Assembly (NCBI RefSeq): GCF_017301735.1
Contig: NZ_CP071090.1
Coordinates: forward strand, 12,073,001 to 12,137,000
DNA: 64,000 nt
Origin: Pyxidicoccus parkwaysis
GTDB lineage: Bacteria; Myxococcota; Myxococcia; Myxococcales; Myxococcaceae
Reading direction: 5' to 3'
Shown: in pieces, positions 8,067-17,615 of the stretch
Layout of the letters: every line of letters begins with the position of its first letter
How positions within the stretch are numbered: the stretch's first letter is position 1
Translations under genes and position numbers: made by a program
Notes under the pieces: generated by a model
What the model saw: only the letters and a program-made list of their open reading frames with translations
Database searches by the model: none
What the model was told of the DNA's origin: nothing

Positions 8067-11000
8067 CTATTGGGTAAACGGCGCGCAGATGCGCACGCCT
8101 GTGACGGGGTCTCGGAGGTTCGTGTCCCCCGCGGTGCGGCTCGACGTGAAAGCGCTGCCGGCATCGAAGTACCAGGCTCCACCCTTCACGACGATGTCGC
8201 CCAAATCCCCAGTCACTGGCCGGGTGATCTCCAGGACGCTTCCCGCCATGTCCTGGAGACCGAAGGGACTCGCCGACGCCGGATGCGCGCCGACCTCATC
8301 GGGGCCGAAGGACTCGGGCACACGGCCATAGGTCTCGTCGAAGTTGGCGTCGTCCGGCTCGAGCCTCGGCTTCCCGTGCGGGAAGTTCCGGCCGTCGGCA
8401 CCACGAGCAGCGAATTCCCACTCCTGGTCGCTGCACAGGCGCGCGCCCTTGAGCTCTTTCGAATTGTCGAGCCAGTAGGTGTAACCCTCGAGGTCGCTCG
8501 GGGAGACGCCGGACAGCGGGAACCGTCTCCAGTCCGCGGTCTGGTTGCGCTCCCGCTTCGGATAGTGGATCAGCTCGCCCTCCCGCGCTGTGAGCGATTC
8601 CTCACTCGACACATACAGGGAGAAGACCCAGCCCCTGGTGGGGTGGTACCGGAGCGTGACGGCCTTGCCGCCTGTGCTGAAGCGCGGAGTGTCGAGGATG
8701 TGCTTGATGGACCTTGCCTTGTCGTCCTGGGAAAGGGACTTCAGGTAGGCCAGCCAGTCACCGAATGTCACCTCCGTCTTCGCGATGAAGAAGCCGTGGT
8801 CGAGGCACTTTTCCTGGAGCGGCGTGGCGCGTAGGAATGACCGCAGCGGCTCGGCGTCGTTGCTGCCCATCAGGAAGCACCCTGGTGGCACATATACATA
8901 GCCGTCAGGCACGGAGTCTGGGATTGGGAACGAGACCTTCGCGTGCCCCTGGCGGGACAGCCACACAGGCATGTCTACAGGCGCATGGCCCGGCAGGGTG
9001 ACATGGAGGAGATATGAGCCCACGGACAGTTGCTTGCCGACGATGGGCGACGTGCCGACTTCCGCGAGAGGCTCTGGGCTCAATGCGCCTCGAGCATCCC
9101 TCACATAGCGGAAGAGCTCGACGCGAGCGCCCGGAGGCTTCGTTTCCACATCGAGCGTGGGAATGGAGTCGAGTTGGTACTTCTGGATGTCTTCAGCTCT
9201 TCCGTCCAGGTGGCTCTTCAGTTGCTGAAACAGCTGGGTGGCGAGCTCCTCCCTCTGGAAGTCCTCGGCGAGTCGCATCCTCTCGTAGAGGACCTCCGCG
9301 AGAAGTTGATGCGCCCTGCCGTAGCCCTCTTCCCGATGTAGCGCCTTCTGCAGGGCCACAGCAGCCTGGTCGAAATCGCGGTCGATCTTCTCGTACGATT
9401 CAAGAACCTGCTTCCAGCGCGCTTCTGCCTGGGTCCAGAGGTCAGCGGGGAGAGTGGTGACAGGGGAACCCGTCACCCGACCATTGAACATGTTGAGCGC
9501 TTGCTCGCGGCGCGCTCGAACCTCCTTCGCTCGTTCGGGGCCCGAGGCGAAGCTCTCGCGGGCAATCGTGACGTAGCTGTCGATGAAGCGAGCATCGAGG
9601 TACCGGCCACCGTAGATGGCTGCCAAGGCGAGCGCGACGAGGAGCACGATGAGGTACCGCCACCACCGCTGAAGCTTCAGGGCCCGCTGGGAGGCAGCAA
9701 GGAATGCACGCTCACGCGGGCCCAGCGTGACCGGGTCCAGGGGACGCGCTTCGTCGATGTGCCGCTGTCCCCACAGCGCCTCACGAGCACGTGACAGTCG
9801 CTCCCACTCCGCGCTCGCCAGCTCCATGCGCTGCCGCACCGCGCGCTGGCCGATGTCCCTGTCGCGCCAGTTGCGCAGCGTGCCCCAGCTCTGAATCAGC
9901 GAGTCGTGCGCAATCACATACCGTGCTTCACCGCCCACGGTGTGCGCGTGGAGGAGCCGTCCCTCCGTGAGCGCTCGCAGCGCCGTGCGTGGCGCGGCGT
10001 CCTTCGTCGTCAGCAGCTCCTCCTCGCCCAGCTCGATGCGCGTCCCTTCCTCCGTCACCAGGTGCAACATCAGCCGCCGCGCCGCCTGCTTCTCCACTGC
10101 GTTCAGTCTCGCGAGCACTCCATCCGCATGCCGCGACAGCGCACCCGCCACGCCTCCCATCTCCTCCAACGCCTGCCGCGTAATCCGACTGTGCGCCGGG
10201 TTTCTCCGCTCCCACAGCTCCGCGAGCGCGAACTGCAACAGCGGCAGCGTGCCCTCACCGTGCGCCATCGACGCCACGAGCGTCTGGATGAGCTCCTCGG
10301 ACTCGAAGGCCACGCCCCGGCTCCGCGCGGGGCCGACAATCGCCTCACGCACTCCCGCGGGCGTCAGCGGACGGAGGATGTAGAGCGCGCGCTCGGCCTC
10401 CTCTCCCAGCCCGGGCAGCGTGCAGATGCCCGTCAGGAAGTCGCCTCGCACCGCCAGCAGCACGCGCACTCCCGGCGACGGCAGCGCCAGCTCTCCCAAT
10501 AGCTGCGCGAAGCGCGCGGCCTGCAACGGCTCGGATTGGGTGAGCAGCTCCTCCAGTTGGTCGATGAAGATGAGCAGCCCTCGCCGCCCCTCGTGCGCCT
10601 TGCGCAGCGCCGGCCCCAGCCAGCCGTCCACTCCCGTGAGCGCGAGGACGACGTCCGCCTCCTTCATCTCCAGCCGGGGCGCAAGCGCCGCCGCCAGCGC
10701 CTGCAACGGACGGACTCCCGGCCACAGCGTCACCGTGGCCATGTCCCGCTCCGCGTCCAGCTCTCCCGCCGCCACCCGGGGCAGCACTCCCGCCTGGCAC
10801 AGCGACGACTTGCCCACCCCCGAGTCTCCCGCCACCAGCACCACCGGCTGGCGGCGCAGGCGCTCGATGACCGCGCGGATGTCCGCGTCACGCCCGAAGA
10901 ACAGCGCGCGGTGCTCCGCCTCGAAGGGCGCCAGCCCCCGGTACGGGTTCCCCGCCGCGAGCGGCGTCGCCGAGTGGAGCTGCTCCAGGCGCTCCAGGGC

Positions 11001-12062
11001 CTCGCGCAGCAGGTCCGCCGACCCGGGGCGCTCGGCCGGGTCCGTCGCGAGGCAGTGCCGGATGAGTGTCGCGAGCTCCGGGTCGATGTCCGGCGTGAGT
11101 GGCAGCGGATTCACCGCCTCGCGCGCCGGTGCACTGTCCGTCAGCCGCGCCGGCGCACCGGGCGGCACGTCACCCGTGCACAGCTCGTACAGCGTGACGC
11201 CCAGCGAGTACATGTCGCTCTGCGGAGACGCGGGCTCGCCTCGGAACAGCTCCGGCGCCATGTAGCGCGGCGTGCCCGCCCGGGCGTTCGGCCGCGAGGG
11301 CACCGCGTTGGTACTCAGGTCGAAGTACTCGGCCAACCCGAAGTCCAACAGCTTCACCACGCCGTCATCCGTCACGAGCGCGTTGGACGGCTTCAAGTCC
11401 CTGTGCAGCACGCCCTGCCGGTGCGCCGCCGCGAGCCCTCGCGCCAGCCCGAGCCCCAACGTCAGCACCCGCCGCCACGGCAGCGGCAGTTGCAACTGCG
11501 AGAGGCTCCTGCCGAGCACGTACTCATAGACGATGTACGGATGGCCCCCCGCCGTGCCGACGCGGAACACCGTGACGACGTTGGGGTGCTGGAGGCGGGC
11601 GATGGCTCGCGCCTCCGTCTCGAAGAGCGCGCGCACCCGGGGCCTCGGCTGTGACGAGGCGATGAACTTCACCGCCACGCGCCGGTCCAACGACGTGTCC
11701 TTCGCCAGGTACACCACGCCCATGCCGCCACGCCCCAGCAGCGGCCCGAGCTGGAACTCGTCGAACTCCGAGGGCGGTGTCCACGGTCCCGGAGGCGGCG
11801 TGGGGGGCTCGGGCAGGGGCGCGGGGGCGGCGCCGGACAGTGTCTGGGTATGGTCGTCCGGGCGGACCTGCGGCGGTGCGGGAGTCGGTGTCCGGGAGGG
11901 CAGTCCACCCCGGGCGATGGCCGCCAGGAGCGTGCGGCACGGGTCGCACCCCTCGGCGTGCTGGTGGGCCCGGGCCAGCACGTCTGAAGACAGACGGCCC
12001 TCCACCAGGTCCACCAGGAGCTCGTCGGGCAGACAGAGCGAAGCCGCGTTTGACGAAGTCAT
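8067..12062 (-). CDS. Ser/Thr kinase with zinc motif, nSTAND NTPase and FGE-like domain
   Basis: 1331 residues from the ATG at 12062; an earlier in-frame start would run into the divergent sigma gene. The N-terminus has an anti-sigma-like zinc motif, His35-x3-Cys39-x2-Cys42. The kinase domain (about 103-360) has GRGGMGVV, Lys132, HRDLKPSN (Asp222), DFG at 240-242 and APE near 270. An nSTAND-type NTPase follows with Walker A GDSGVGKS (412-419) and Walker B LLIFIDQLEEL (about 496-506). A membrane helix lies at 802-818, then helical repeats, a PEGA-like stretch (968-1030) and a formylglycine-generating-enzyme-like domain from 1054 (YVYVPPGCFLMGS). The kinase is thus cytoplasmic and the FGE-like domain outside. 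Catalysis by that domain is unproven; many such domains are binding modules. Confidence 0.9.
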   Translation of the reverse strand: MTSSNAASLCLPDELLVDLVEGRLSSDVLARAHQHAEGCDPCRTLLAAIARGGLPSRTPTPAPPQVRPDDHTQTLSGAAPAPLPEPPTPPPGPWTPPSEFDEFQLGPLLGRGGMGVVYLAKDTSLDRRVAVKFIASSQPRPRVRALFETEARAIARLQHPNVVTVFRVGTAGGHPYIVYEYVLGRSLSQLQLPLPWRRVLTLGLGLARGLAAAHRQGVLHRDLKPSNALVTDDGVVKLLDFGLAEYFDLSTNAVPSRPNARAGTPRYMAPELFRGEPASPQSDMYSLGVTLYELCTGDVPPGAPARLTDSAPAREAVNPLPLTPDIDPELATLIRHCLATDPAERPGSADLLREALERLEQLHSATPLAAGNPYRGLAPFEAEHRALFFGRDADIRAVIERLRRQPVVLVAGDSGVGKSSLCQAGVLPRVAAGELDAERDMATVTLWPGVRPLQALAAALAPRLEMKEADVVLALTGVDGWLGPALRKAHEGRRGLLIFIDQLEELLTQSEPLQAARFAQLLGELALPSPGVRVLLAVRGDFLTGICTLPGLGEEAERALYILRPLTPAGVREAIVGPARSRGVAFESEELIQTLVASMAHGEGTLPLLQFALAELWERRNPAHSRITRQALEEMGGVAGALSRHADGVLARLNAVEKQAARRLMLHLVTEEGTRIELGEEELLTTKDAAPRTALRALTEGRLLHAHTVGGEARYVIAHDSLIQSWGTLRNWRDRDIGQRAVRQRMELASAEWERLSRAREALWGQRHIDEARPLDPVTLGPRERAFLAASQRALKLQRWWRYLIVLLVALALAAIYGGRYLDARFIDSYVTIARESFASGPERAKEVRARREQALNMFNGRVTGSPVTTLPADLWTQAEARWKQVLESYEKIDRDFDQAAVALQKALHREEGYGRAHQLLAEVLYERMRLAEDFQREELATQLFQQLKSHLDGRAEDIQKYQLDSIPTLDVETKPPGARVELFRYVRDARGALSPEPLAEVGTSPIVGKQLSVGSYLLHVTLPGHAPVDMPVWLSRQGHAKVSFPIPDSVPDGYVYVPPGCFLMGSNDAEPLRSFLRATPLQEKCLDHGFFIAKTEVTFGDWLAYLKSLSQDDKARSIKHILDTPRFSTGGKAVTLRYHPTRGWVFSLYVSSEESLTAREGELIHYPKRERNQTADWRRFPLSGVSPSDLEGYTYWLDNSKELKGARLCSDQEWEFAARGADGRNFPHGKPRLEPDDANFDETYGRVPESFGPDEVGAHPASASPFGLQDMAGSVLEITRPVTGDLGDIVVKGGAWYFDAGSAFTSSRTAGDTNLRDPVTGVRICAPFTQ

Positions 12063-12141
12063 GGGTGTTGGTGCCAGAGTCTTGCAAAGAGACTCGCGGA
12101 AAGACAACACCCCCACTCGAATGCGAGGGGTTGGGACGCAC
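12063..12141. promoter_or_regulatory. Divergent promoter region of kinase and sigma genes
   Basis: The 79-bp spacer contains two inverted repeats: GAGTCT (12077-12082) with AGACTC (12090-12095), and a hairpin of CCC-A-CTCG, loop AATG, CGAG-GGG at 12112-12130, just before the sigma start. Both genes must be driven from or through this spacer. No confident -35/-10 or sigma-54 element was recognised. Confidence 0.5.
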
Positions 12142-13080
12142 ATGGCAAACGCGCCGGAACTGATTGCAACGCTGCTGTCCCATGCCCGGGTACCTCTGAC
12201 ACCCCCCACGGATGACGCGGCGCTCGAAAGCCTTCTCACCCGTGCGTGGGAAGCCTCACGCGCGCAGTGGAATACCGTGACAATCGATGCGGAAGTCTTC
12301 GTGCGTCACCTCGCCGAGCGGTTTCCCGAGGCGCGCCCCGGCGCCTCCATCGAATCGCTCATCGAGCCGCTGTCGCTGCCGGAGCTGTACCTCGCCTGTG
12401 CCTGCGGCCAGGGCCAGCCCGCCGCCGTGGAGGCCTTCGAGCAGCATTACCTCGCGAAGCTGCTCGGAATGCTTGCCTACCTGAAGCAGCCTTCGGCGGC
12501 GGTCGATGATGTCTGTCAATTGGCCCGGGTGAAGCTGCTCGTCCGCACGCCAGACAGCGAGCCACGCATCAATGACTATACGGGCCGGGGCGCGCTCCTG
12601 AGCTGGGTGCGCGTCACCGCCGTGCGCATCGCGCTCAAGCTGCAGGCCGCCGACAAGCCCTCGCCCGACGACGACGTGGCCGAGGTGCTCGACGCGCTCC
12701 CCGCGCCGGGTGTGGACGCGGAATTGGACCTCATCAAGCAGCGCCACCAGACGGAGCTCCGCCAGGCGTTGCGCGAGGCCTTCGCCACGCTGGCGTCCGA
12801 CGAGCGGCACCTGCTTCGGCTCTACTTCGTGGACCGGCTCTCCACGACGGAGCTGGGCGCGCTGTTGCGCGTGAATCAGTCCACTGTCTCGCGCTGGGTG
12901 AAGAGCGCGCGGCAGCGCATCTACGAGGAGACTCGGCGCCGCCTCCTGGCGCGGCTGAACCTCTCCGCGGGCGGCTTCGAGAGCTTCCTGGCCGTGCTCG
13001 ACAGCCAGTTCGACGTGAGCATGAGCCAGCTCTTCGGGGAGGAGGAGCGGCAGCCCGATGGGGCCATGATGAAACGATGA
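12142..13080 (+). CDS. Sigma-70 family (ECF-like) RNA polymerase sigma factor
   Basis: 312 residues from the ATG at 12142; an alternative ATG at 12121 would add 7 residues. An N-terminal helical extension precedes the sigma-2-like region (YLACACGQGQPAAVEAFEQHYL, then LLSWVRVTAVRIAL). The sigma-4 region has ATLASDERHLLRLYFVDRLS followed by a helix-turn-helix, TTELGALLRVNQSTVSRWVK. A tail of about 40 residues follows. It is divergent from the kinase whose N-terminus carries an anti-sigma-type zinc motif, so that kinase may hold or phosphorylate this sigma factor, as known for kinase-linked ECF groups. This link is inferred. Confidence 0.85.
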   Translation: MANAPELIATLLSHARVPLTPPTDDAALESLLTRAWEASRAQWNTVTIDAEVFVRHLAERFPEARPGASIESLIEPLSLPELYLACACGQGQPAAVEAFEQHYLAKLLGMLAYLKQPSAAVDDVCQLARVKLLVRTPDSEPRINDYTGRGALLSWVRVTAVRIALKLQAADKPSPDDDVAEVLDALPAPGVDAELDLIKQRHQTELRQALREAFATLASDERHLLRLYFVDRLSTTELGALLRVNQSTVSRWVKSARQRIYEETRRRLLARLNLSAGGFESFLAVLDSQFDVSMSQLFGEEERQPDGAMMKR

Positions 13081-13091
13081 TGGAGCGCTGA

Positions 13092-13115
13092 GCCCGCCGT
13101 GCGGTGGTGGCGGGC
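13092..13115. terminator. Stem-loop between sigma and VWA genes
   Basis: A perfect 7-bp stem GCCCGCC (13092-13098) / GGCGGGC (13109-13115) with a 10-nt loop, 11 bp past the sigma stop. There is no T run. It may attenuate read-through into the VWA gene that starts 46 bp later. Confidence 0.4.
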
Positions 13116-13161
13116 CCTCCCATGGAACAAGGGCTCATTCCGATGACGGAGGTCCTCGCGG

Positions 13162-15135
13162 ATGATGCCCTCGCTCCGAAACGCCCTGCTGTGCGTCGTC
13201 TTCCTGCTCGCCCCGCCCGCCCTGGCGGATGACGGCTTCGGCGTCATCATGGGCACGGTGCTCAACTCCGAGGACCGCGGAACGCTCTCGGGCGTCTACG
13301 TCACCGCCACCTCGTCCAGCATGCAGGGGGAGCGGACCGTCCTCACCGACGAGAATGGCTTCTATTGGCTTCCGCAGCTGCCTCCCGGCGTCTACACGCT
13401 CCGCTTCGAGCTCGAGGGCCTCAAGCCCCACGCTCGGGACATCGTGGTGCGGCTCAACCAGACGTACCGGATGAACGTGTACCTGCTGCCGGAGGGCCTC
13501 GGGGAGTGCGTCGAGATTGTCGGCGGCTCCGAGAGCGTCCCCTGGAGCACCCGCCCCAGCAGCCACGGCCGCTCGGCTTCGCCACGAGAGAGCGTCGCGT
13601 ACACGCCGCCGCCTCCGCCGAGCCCGTACCAGCTCTCGCGGATGCAGGAGGACTACGGCAGTGGCCAGACGGTGGCACCGCCGCCGTTCAACTCCTCCGA
13701 CAAGGCCTTCCTGGAGATGTACTTCCAGGGCTACGGCGTGAATCCCACCGTCGACACGGAGACGGAGCGCTTCTCCACCTTCTCGATGGAGGCGGATACC
13801 GCGTCCTATTCCCTGGCGCGCGGCTACCTGCAGCGCGGCGTGCTCCCCGACGAGCGCGCGGTGCGCGTGGAGGAGTTCGTCAACACCTTCGACTACGGCT
13901 ATGAGAACGACACGGACGCGCCCTTCAGCATCCACGTGGAGGGCTTCCCGTCCCCCAGTCGCCCCGGCTACCACGTGCTCCACGTGGGCCTGAAGGCACA
14001 TGAGGTGTCCGTCGCCGAGCGCAAGCCCGCGCACCTCATCTTCACCATCGACACCTCCGGCTCGATGATGCAGCAGGACAAGCTGCCGCTGGTGAAGCAG
14101 GCGCTGCGGATGCTGGTGGATGCGCTCGACGAGCGGGACCGGGTCTCCATCGTCACCTACGGCACTACGGCCCGCGTGGTGCTACCGCCCACCAACGTTT
14201 TGCAGCGCGATGTGCTGCTGGGCGCCATCGACGGCTTGCAGACGGAGGGGGCCACCAACGCCCAGGCGGGCCTGGACCTGGCGTACTCGCTCGCCTCGGC
14301 GAACTTCCTGCAGGGCGGCATCAACCGCGTCATCCTCTGCTCGGACGGCGTGGCCAACAACGGCGTCACCGACGCGGACGGCATCTGGGCGCGGGTGAAG
14401 GGCTTCGCGGAGCGCGGCATCACGCTGACCACCGTGGGCTTCGGGATGGGGCACTACAACGACGTCCTCATGGAGCGGCTGTCCCACGTGGGTGAGGGCA
14501 ACTACGCGTACGTGGACCGGCTGGCCGAGGCGCGCCGCATCTTCGTGCAGAACCTCAACGGCACGCTCCAGGTGGTGGCCAAGGACGCGAAGGTGCAGCT
14601 CGAGTTCGACCCGCGCGATGTCATCCGCTACCGGCTGGTGGGCTATGAGAACCGCATCCTCGCGAAGGAGCAGTTCGCGGATGACCGGGTGGACGCGGGC
14701 GAGGTCGGCTCCGGCCACACCGTCACCGCCATCTACGAGGTGAAGCTGCGCGGCGAGCCGCTGGACTCCTTCGCCACGCTGCGCCTGCGCTACAAGGCGC
14801 CGGAGGGTGGTAGCTCTCGGGAGGTGGTGAAGTCGCTGCCCGCCCGCATCCTCCGCCCGTCGTTCGCCAGCGCGTCACCGCCCTCGCGCCTGTCGTACGT
14901 GGCAGCCGCCTTCGCGGAGAAGCTGCGCGCGTCCTACTGGATGCGCCCGCTGACGTGGGAGCAGCTCATCTCCCTCCACGGGCAGATTGGCGCGCCGCTC
15001 GCCCAGCGCCCGGAGGTGGTGGAGTTGGGCGACCTCATCCGCAGGGCGGCCTCGCTCGACTCGCGGCCGGACCGGTTCGAGGCGGTGGCCCCGCTGCGCC
15101 TGATGGACTCGGACCGCGTGCCGCGCATCGAGTAG
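13162..15135 (+). CDS. Secreted VWA-domain protein with carboxypeptidase-regulatory-like domain
   Basis: 657 residues. A signal peptide (ALLCVVFLLAPPALA) is followed at about 28-110 by a CarboxypepD_reg-like beta domain (GTVLNSEDRGTLSGVYVTAT...DENGFYWLPQLPPGVYTL). A Pro-rich linker leads to a conserved block about 185-270 (STFSMEADTASYSLARGYL) typical of YfbK-type VWA proteins. The VWA domain begins near 290 and has a complete MIDAS DTSGS (Asp297, Ser299, Ser301). A C-terminal DUF3520-like domain runs to the end. Such proteins bind metal and partner proteins outside the membrane. It lies 81 bp after the sigma gene on the same strand and may be its target or co-transcribed. Confidence 0.87.
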   Translation: MMPSLRNALLCVVFLLAPPALADDGFGVIMGTVLNSEDRGTLSGVYVTATSSSMQGERTVLTDENGFYWLPQLPPGVYTLRFELEGLKPHARDIVVRLNQTYRMNVYLLPEGLGECVEIVGGSESVPWSTRPSSHGRSASPRESVAYTPPPPPSPYQLSRMQEDYGSGQTVAPPPFNSSDKAFLEMYFQGYGVNPTVDTETERFSTFSMEADTASYSLARGYLQRGVLPDERAVRVEEFVNTFDYGYENDTDAPFSIHVEGFPSPSRPGYHVLHVGLKAHEVSVAERKPAHLIFTIDTSGSMMQQDKLPLVKQALRMLVDALDERDRVSIVTYGTTARVVLPPTNVLQRDVLLGAIDGLQTEGATNAQAGLDLAYSLASANFLQGGINRVILCSDGVANNGVTDADGIWARVKGFAERGITLTTVGFGMGHYNDVLMERLSHVGEGNYAYVDRLAEARRIFVQNLNGTLQVVAKDAKVQLEFDPRDVIRYRLVGYENRILAKEQFADDRVDAGEVGSGHTVTAIYEVKLRGEPLDSFATLRLRYKAPEGGSSREVVKSLPARILRPSFASASPPSRLSYVAAAFAEKLRASYWMRPLTWEQLISLHGQIGAPLAQRPEVVELGDLIRRAASLDSRPDRFEAVAPLRLMDSDRVPRIE

Positions 15136-15158
15136 CGGGAAGGACTTCGTGGCGGCTG

Positions 15159-15193
15159 CTCCAGGGCGGTGCTGCGGCCGTCCTGGAGTTGTT
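15159..15193 (+). terminator. Terminator after the VWA gene
   Basis: An 11-bp stem with one G-U pair, CTCCAGGGCGG (15159-15169) / CCGTCCTGGAG (15178-15188), 8-nt loop, followed by TTGTTG. It lies 23 bp past the VWA stop and separates that unit from thiL. Confidence 0.65.
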
Positions 15194-15228
15194 GCCCAAC
15201 CGCGGCGGGTGGTCTTTCCTCCGCCGCG

Positions 15229-16176
15229 ATGCCTGGTGAGTTCGACTTCATCCGCCGCTTCCTGAGTCACTTCCCGAAGGCCCGCGTCCCGGTGGGGCCG
15301 GGGGACGACTGCGCGGTGCTCGCGCCCCAGCGCGGCGCGCTGTGCGTCACCACGGACGCCGTGGTGGAGGACGTCCACTTCACCCGCGCCGCGTTCTCCC
15401 CCGCTGACATCGGCCACAAGGCGTTGGCGGTGAACCTCTCGGACCTCGCGTCCATGGGCGCCACGCCGCGCTGGTTCGTCTGCGCGCTCGCGCTGCCCAA
15501 GGGGTTTCCACTACGCGACCTGACGGGCCTCGCACGCGGCATGGCGGCGCTGGCGCGCGAGCACCGAATCGCTCTCGTCGGCGGCAACTTCACCTCCGCT
15601 CGTGAGCTGTCCGTCACCATCACCGCCGCCGGCGAGCTGTCCCGCCCGGCCCTCACGCGCGGCGGCGCGCGGCCCGGTGACCTCCTCTACGTGTCCGGCA
15701 CGCTCGGCGACGCGCGGCTGGGCTTGCAGCACCTGCTCGCGGGCGTGAAGCGCGGCGCGGCCGTGCGGCGCCAGCGGCGTCCCGAGCCTCGCGTGGCGCT
15801 GGGCAGGCTCGCCTCGCGCTTCGCCTCCGCGGCGCTCGATGTGTCCGACGGACTGGCGCAGGACCTGGGTCATCTGTGCACCGCGTCGCGGGTGCATGTC
15901 ACGCTGGAGCTGGAGCGGCTGCCGGTGACGGCCGCGGTGCGGAGCGCGCTCGGCGCGGAGGGGGCGCTGGCCGGCGGCGAGGACTACGAGCTGCTCATGT
16001 CCGTTCCCCCGGCACGCAGCCGGGCATTCGAGCGCGCGTGCGCCAGGGCGGGGCAGGCCGTCACGCGAATCGGCCTCGTCTCCGAGGGAAGCGGGTGGGT
16101 TTGCCGGGACATGACAGGCCGCGTTCTCCCACCGCCGAGGGGGTTCGACCACTTCCGGACTCCGACGTCCAATTGA
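15229..16176 (+). CDS. thiL: Thiamine-monophosphate kinase ThiL
   Basis: 315 residues, usual length for ThiL, which phosphorylates thiamine monophosphate to the active diphosphate with ATP. Signature parts are present: GEFDFIRRF at the start, PGDDCAVLAP (metal/ATP-binding Asp pair), TTDAVVEDVHF, GHKALAVNLSDLASMGATPRWF, LVGGNFTSARELSVTITAAGE (ThiL usually has GGDT here), DVSDGLAQDLGHL and GGEDYELL. The ATG at 15229 is chosen because MPGEFDFIRRF matches the family N-terminus. It ends 56 bp before the chemosensory operon with no hairpin between, so transcription may continue into it. Confidence 0.92.
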   Translation: MPGEFDFIRRFLSHFPKARVPVGPGDDCAVLAPQRGALCVTTDAVVEDVHFTRAAFSPADIGHKALAVNLSDLASMGATPRWFVCALALPKGFPLRDLTGLARGMAALAREHRIALVGGNFTSARELSVTITAAGELSRPALTRGGARPGDLLYVSGTLGDARLGLQHLLAGVKRGAAVRRQRRPEPRVALGRLASRFASAALDVSDGLAQDLGHLCTASRVHVTLELERLPVTAAVRSALGAEGALAGGEDYELLMSVPPARSRAFERACARAGQAVTRIGLVSEGSGWVCRDMTGRVLPPPRGFDHFRTPTSN

Positions 16177-16232
16177 CCCTGCGGAACAGCAAGGCTAAAC
16201 CCGTGACGCTTCTTTGCCCCTGAAAGCACCCC

Positions 16233-17615
16233 GTGCGCCGTCCCCTTCGCGACGACACATCCCCCGGACTCACTCCCCGCCGCGAGCCCGTGCAGCGACT
16301 GCTCCGGGCCGTGGACAGCCCCCGTGCCACGCGTGAGGTCTCCCTCCACCGGAAGATTCTCAACGGCTACGTCGTGCTCGGGCTGCTCCTCACGGTGTGG
16401 ATGTTCTCCTCGGACATCATCTTCCGGGAGCTGAGCCCCGAGCCCTCCATCTGGAAGGACCTGGTGCGCGGCGGCGTCGCCATCTTCATCACCGGCGCGG
16501 CCGCGGCGCTCTTGCCCTCGCTGCTCGCGCGCGTCACCCGCGTGAAGGTGCTCAGCCGCTCCGCGTACGAAATCTCCCAGGGCGATTTGTCCAAGCCGGT
16601 GGCCGCCGAGGGCGGCAGCACCCGCGACGAAATCGACGAGCTGACCGGCGCCATCACCCGCATGCAGGAGAACCTGCGCGAGCTGGTGGGCAAGATTCAG
16701 GAGACGGCCAAGAGCGTCGCCGACACCGCCATCGACCTGCAGCGCTCGGCGGAGAACGTCAACGGCTCCACGGAGGAAGTGGGCTCGTCGATGAACAAGA
16801 TTGCCTCGGGCGCCGAGTCGCAGTCGCAGCTCGTGTCCAAGGCGTCCAAGGTCATCACCGAGATGGCCGGCAGCATCCAGCGCACCACCGCCAGCGCCGA
16901 GGACGCCGCGAAGACCGCGGCCGAGACGAGCAGCGCGGCGGAGGACGGCTCCAAGGCGGCGCGGCTCGCGGGCGACAAGGTGAAGAAGGTCTTCAACCGC
17001 ATCGAGTCCGCCAGCCAGCAGGTGTTCGCCTTCGGCGAGAAGACGCAGGAAATCTCCAAAATCGTCGACGCGATTACGCAGGTGGCGCAGCAGACGAACC
17101 TGCTCGCGCTCAACGCGACGATTGAAGCGGCGCGCGCGGGTGAGTACGGCCGCGGCTTCGCGGTGGTGGCCGACGAGGTCCGCAAGCTGGCGGAGAGCGC
17201 CGGCCGTTCCGCCGAGCAGATCTCCAAGCTGGCGCGCGACATCTCCGGCCAGTCCACCTCCGTGGTGAGCGCCATGAAGGAGGGCATCGCGGAGCTGGCG
17301 GAAGGCCGCGAGGACCTGGGCAACATCGTCCGCTCCATGGGCGCCATCACCGACACCATCCGCAAGGCCACGGAGAAGGTGCACCTCATCTCCGAGAGCA
17401 CCCGCGAGCAGCTCAAGGGCAGCGAGGAGATGGTGAAGGCCATCGAGGAAATCAAGTCGGTGGCGCGCAACAACGCGTCCTCCACCGAGGCCATCCAGGA
17501 AGTCATCCAGGAGCAGACGGCCGCCGTGTCGCGCATGACGTCGCTGGCCAGCGAGCTGACCAACCTCTCCGTCGAGCTGCAGAGCGTCGTGCGCAGCTTC
17601 CGCCTGAGCCCATGA
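16233..17615 (+). CDS. difA: DifA-type methyl-accepting chemotaxis protein
   Basis: 460 residues from a GTG start; a GTG at 16290 is a possible alternative. Two membrane helices (about 44-60 and 77-96) enclose a periplasmic loop of only about 15 residues, followed by a HAMP domain (about 97-150) and a long coiled coil. The signalling tip QTNLLALNATIEAARAGEYG is intact. The tiny sensor loop and the gene order that follows (YjbR-like, CheW, CheY, CheA, CheC) match DifA of M. xanthus, the receptor of the pathway that controls exopolysaccharide. With so small a loop it probably relays input from another protein. The stop overlaps the next start (ATGA). Confidence 0.87.
   Translation: MRRPLRDDTSPGLTPRREPVQRLLRAVDSPRATREVSLHRKILNGYVVLGLLLTVWMFSSDIIFRELSPEPSIWKDLVRGGVAIFITGAAAALLPSLLARVTRVKVLSRSAYEISQGDLSKPVAAEGGSTRDEIDELTGAITRMQENLRELVGKIQETAKSVADTAIDLQRSAENVNGSTEEVGSSMNKIASGAESQSQLVSKASKVITEMAGSIQRTTASAEDAAKTAAETSSAAEDGSKAARLAGDKVKKVFNRIESASQQVFAFGEKTQEISKIVDAITQVAQQTNLLALNATIEAARAGEYGRGFAVVADEVRKLAESAGRSAEQISKLARDISGQSTSVVSAMKEGIAELAEGREDLGNIVRSMGAITDTIRKATEKVHLISESTREQLKGSEEMVKAIEEIKSVARNNASSTEAIQEVIQEQTAAVSRMTSLASELTNLSVELQSVVRSFRLSP

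Noticed and set aside
12071..12090. Possible sigma-54 promoter between kinase and sigma genes (TTGG...TTGCA)
   Set aside because: The GG and GC elements are 12 nt apart instead of the required 10, and the first half does not fit TGGCAC.
11533..12141. Upstream extension of the sigma factor into the kinase gene
   Set aside because: It would be antisense to the kinase zinc motif and kinase lobe; the ATG at 12142 gives a normal sigma factor.
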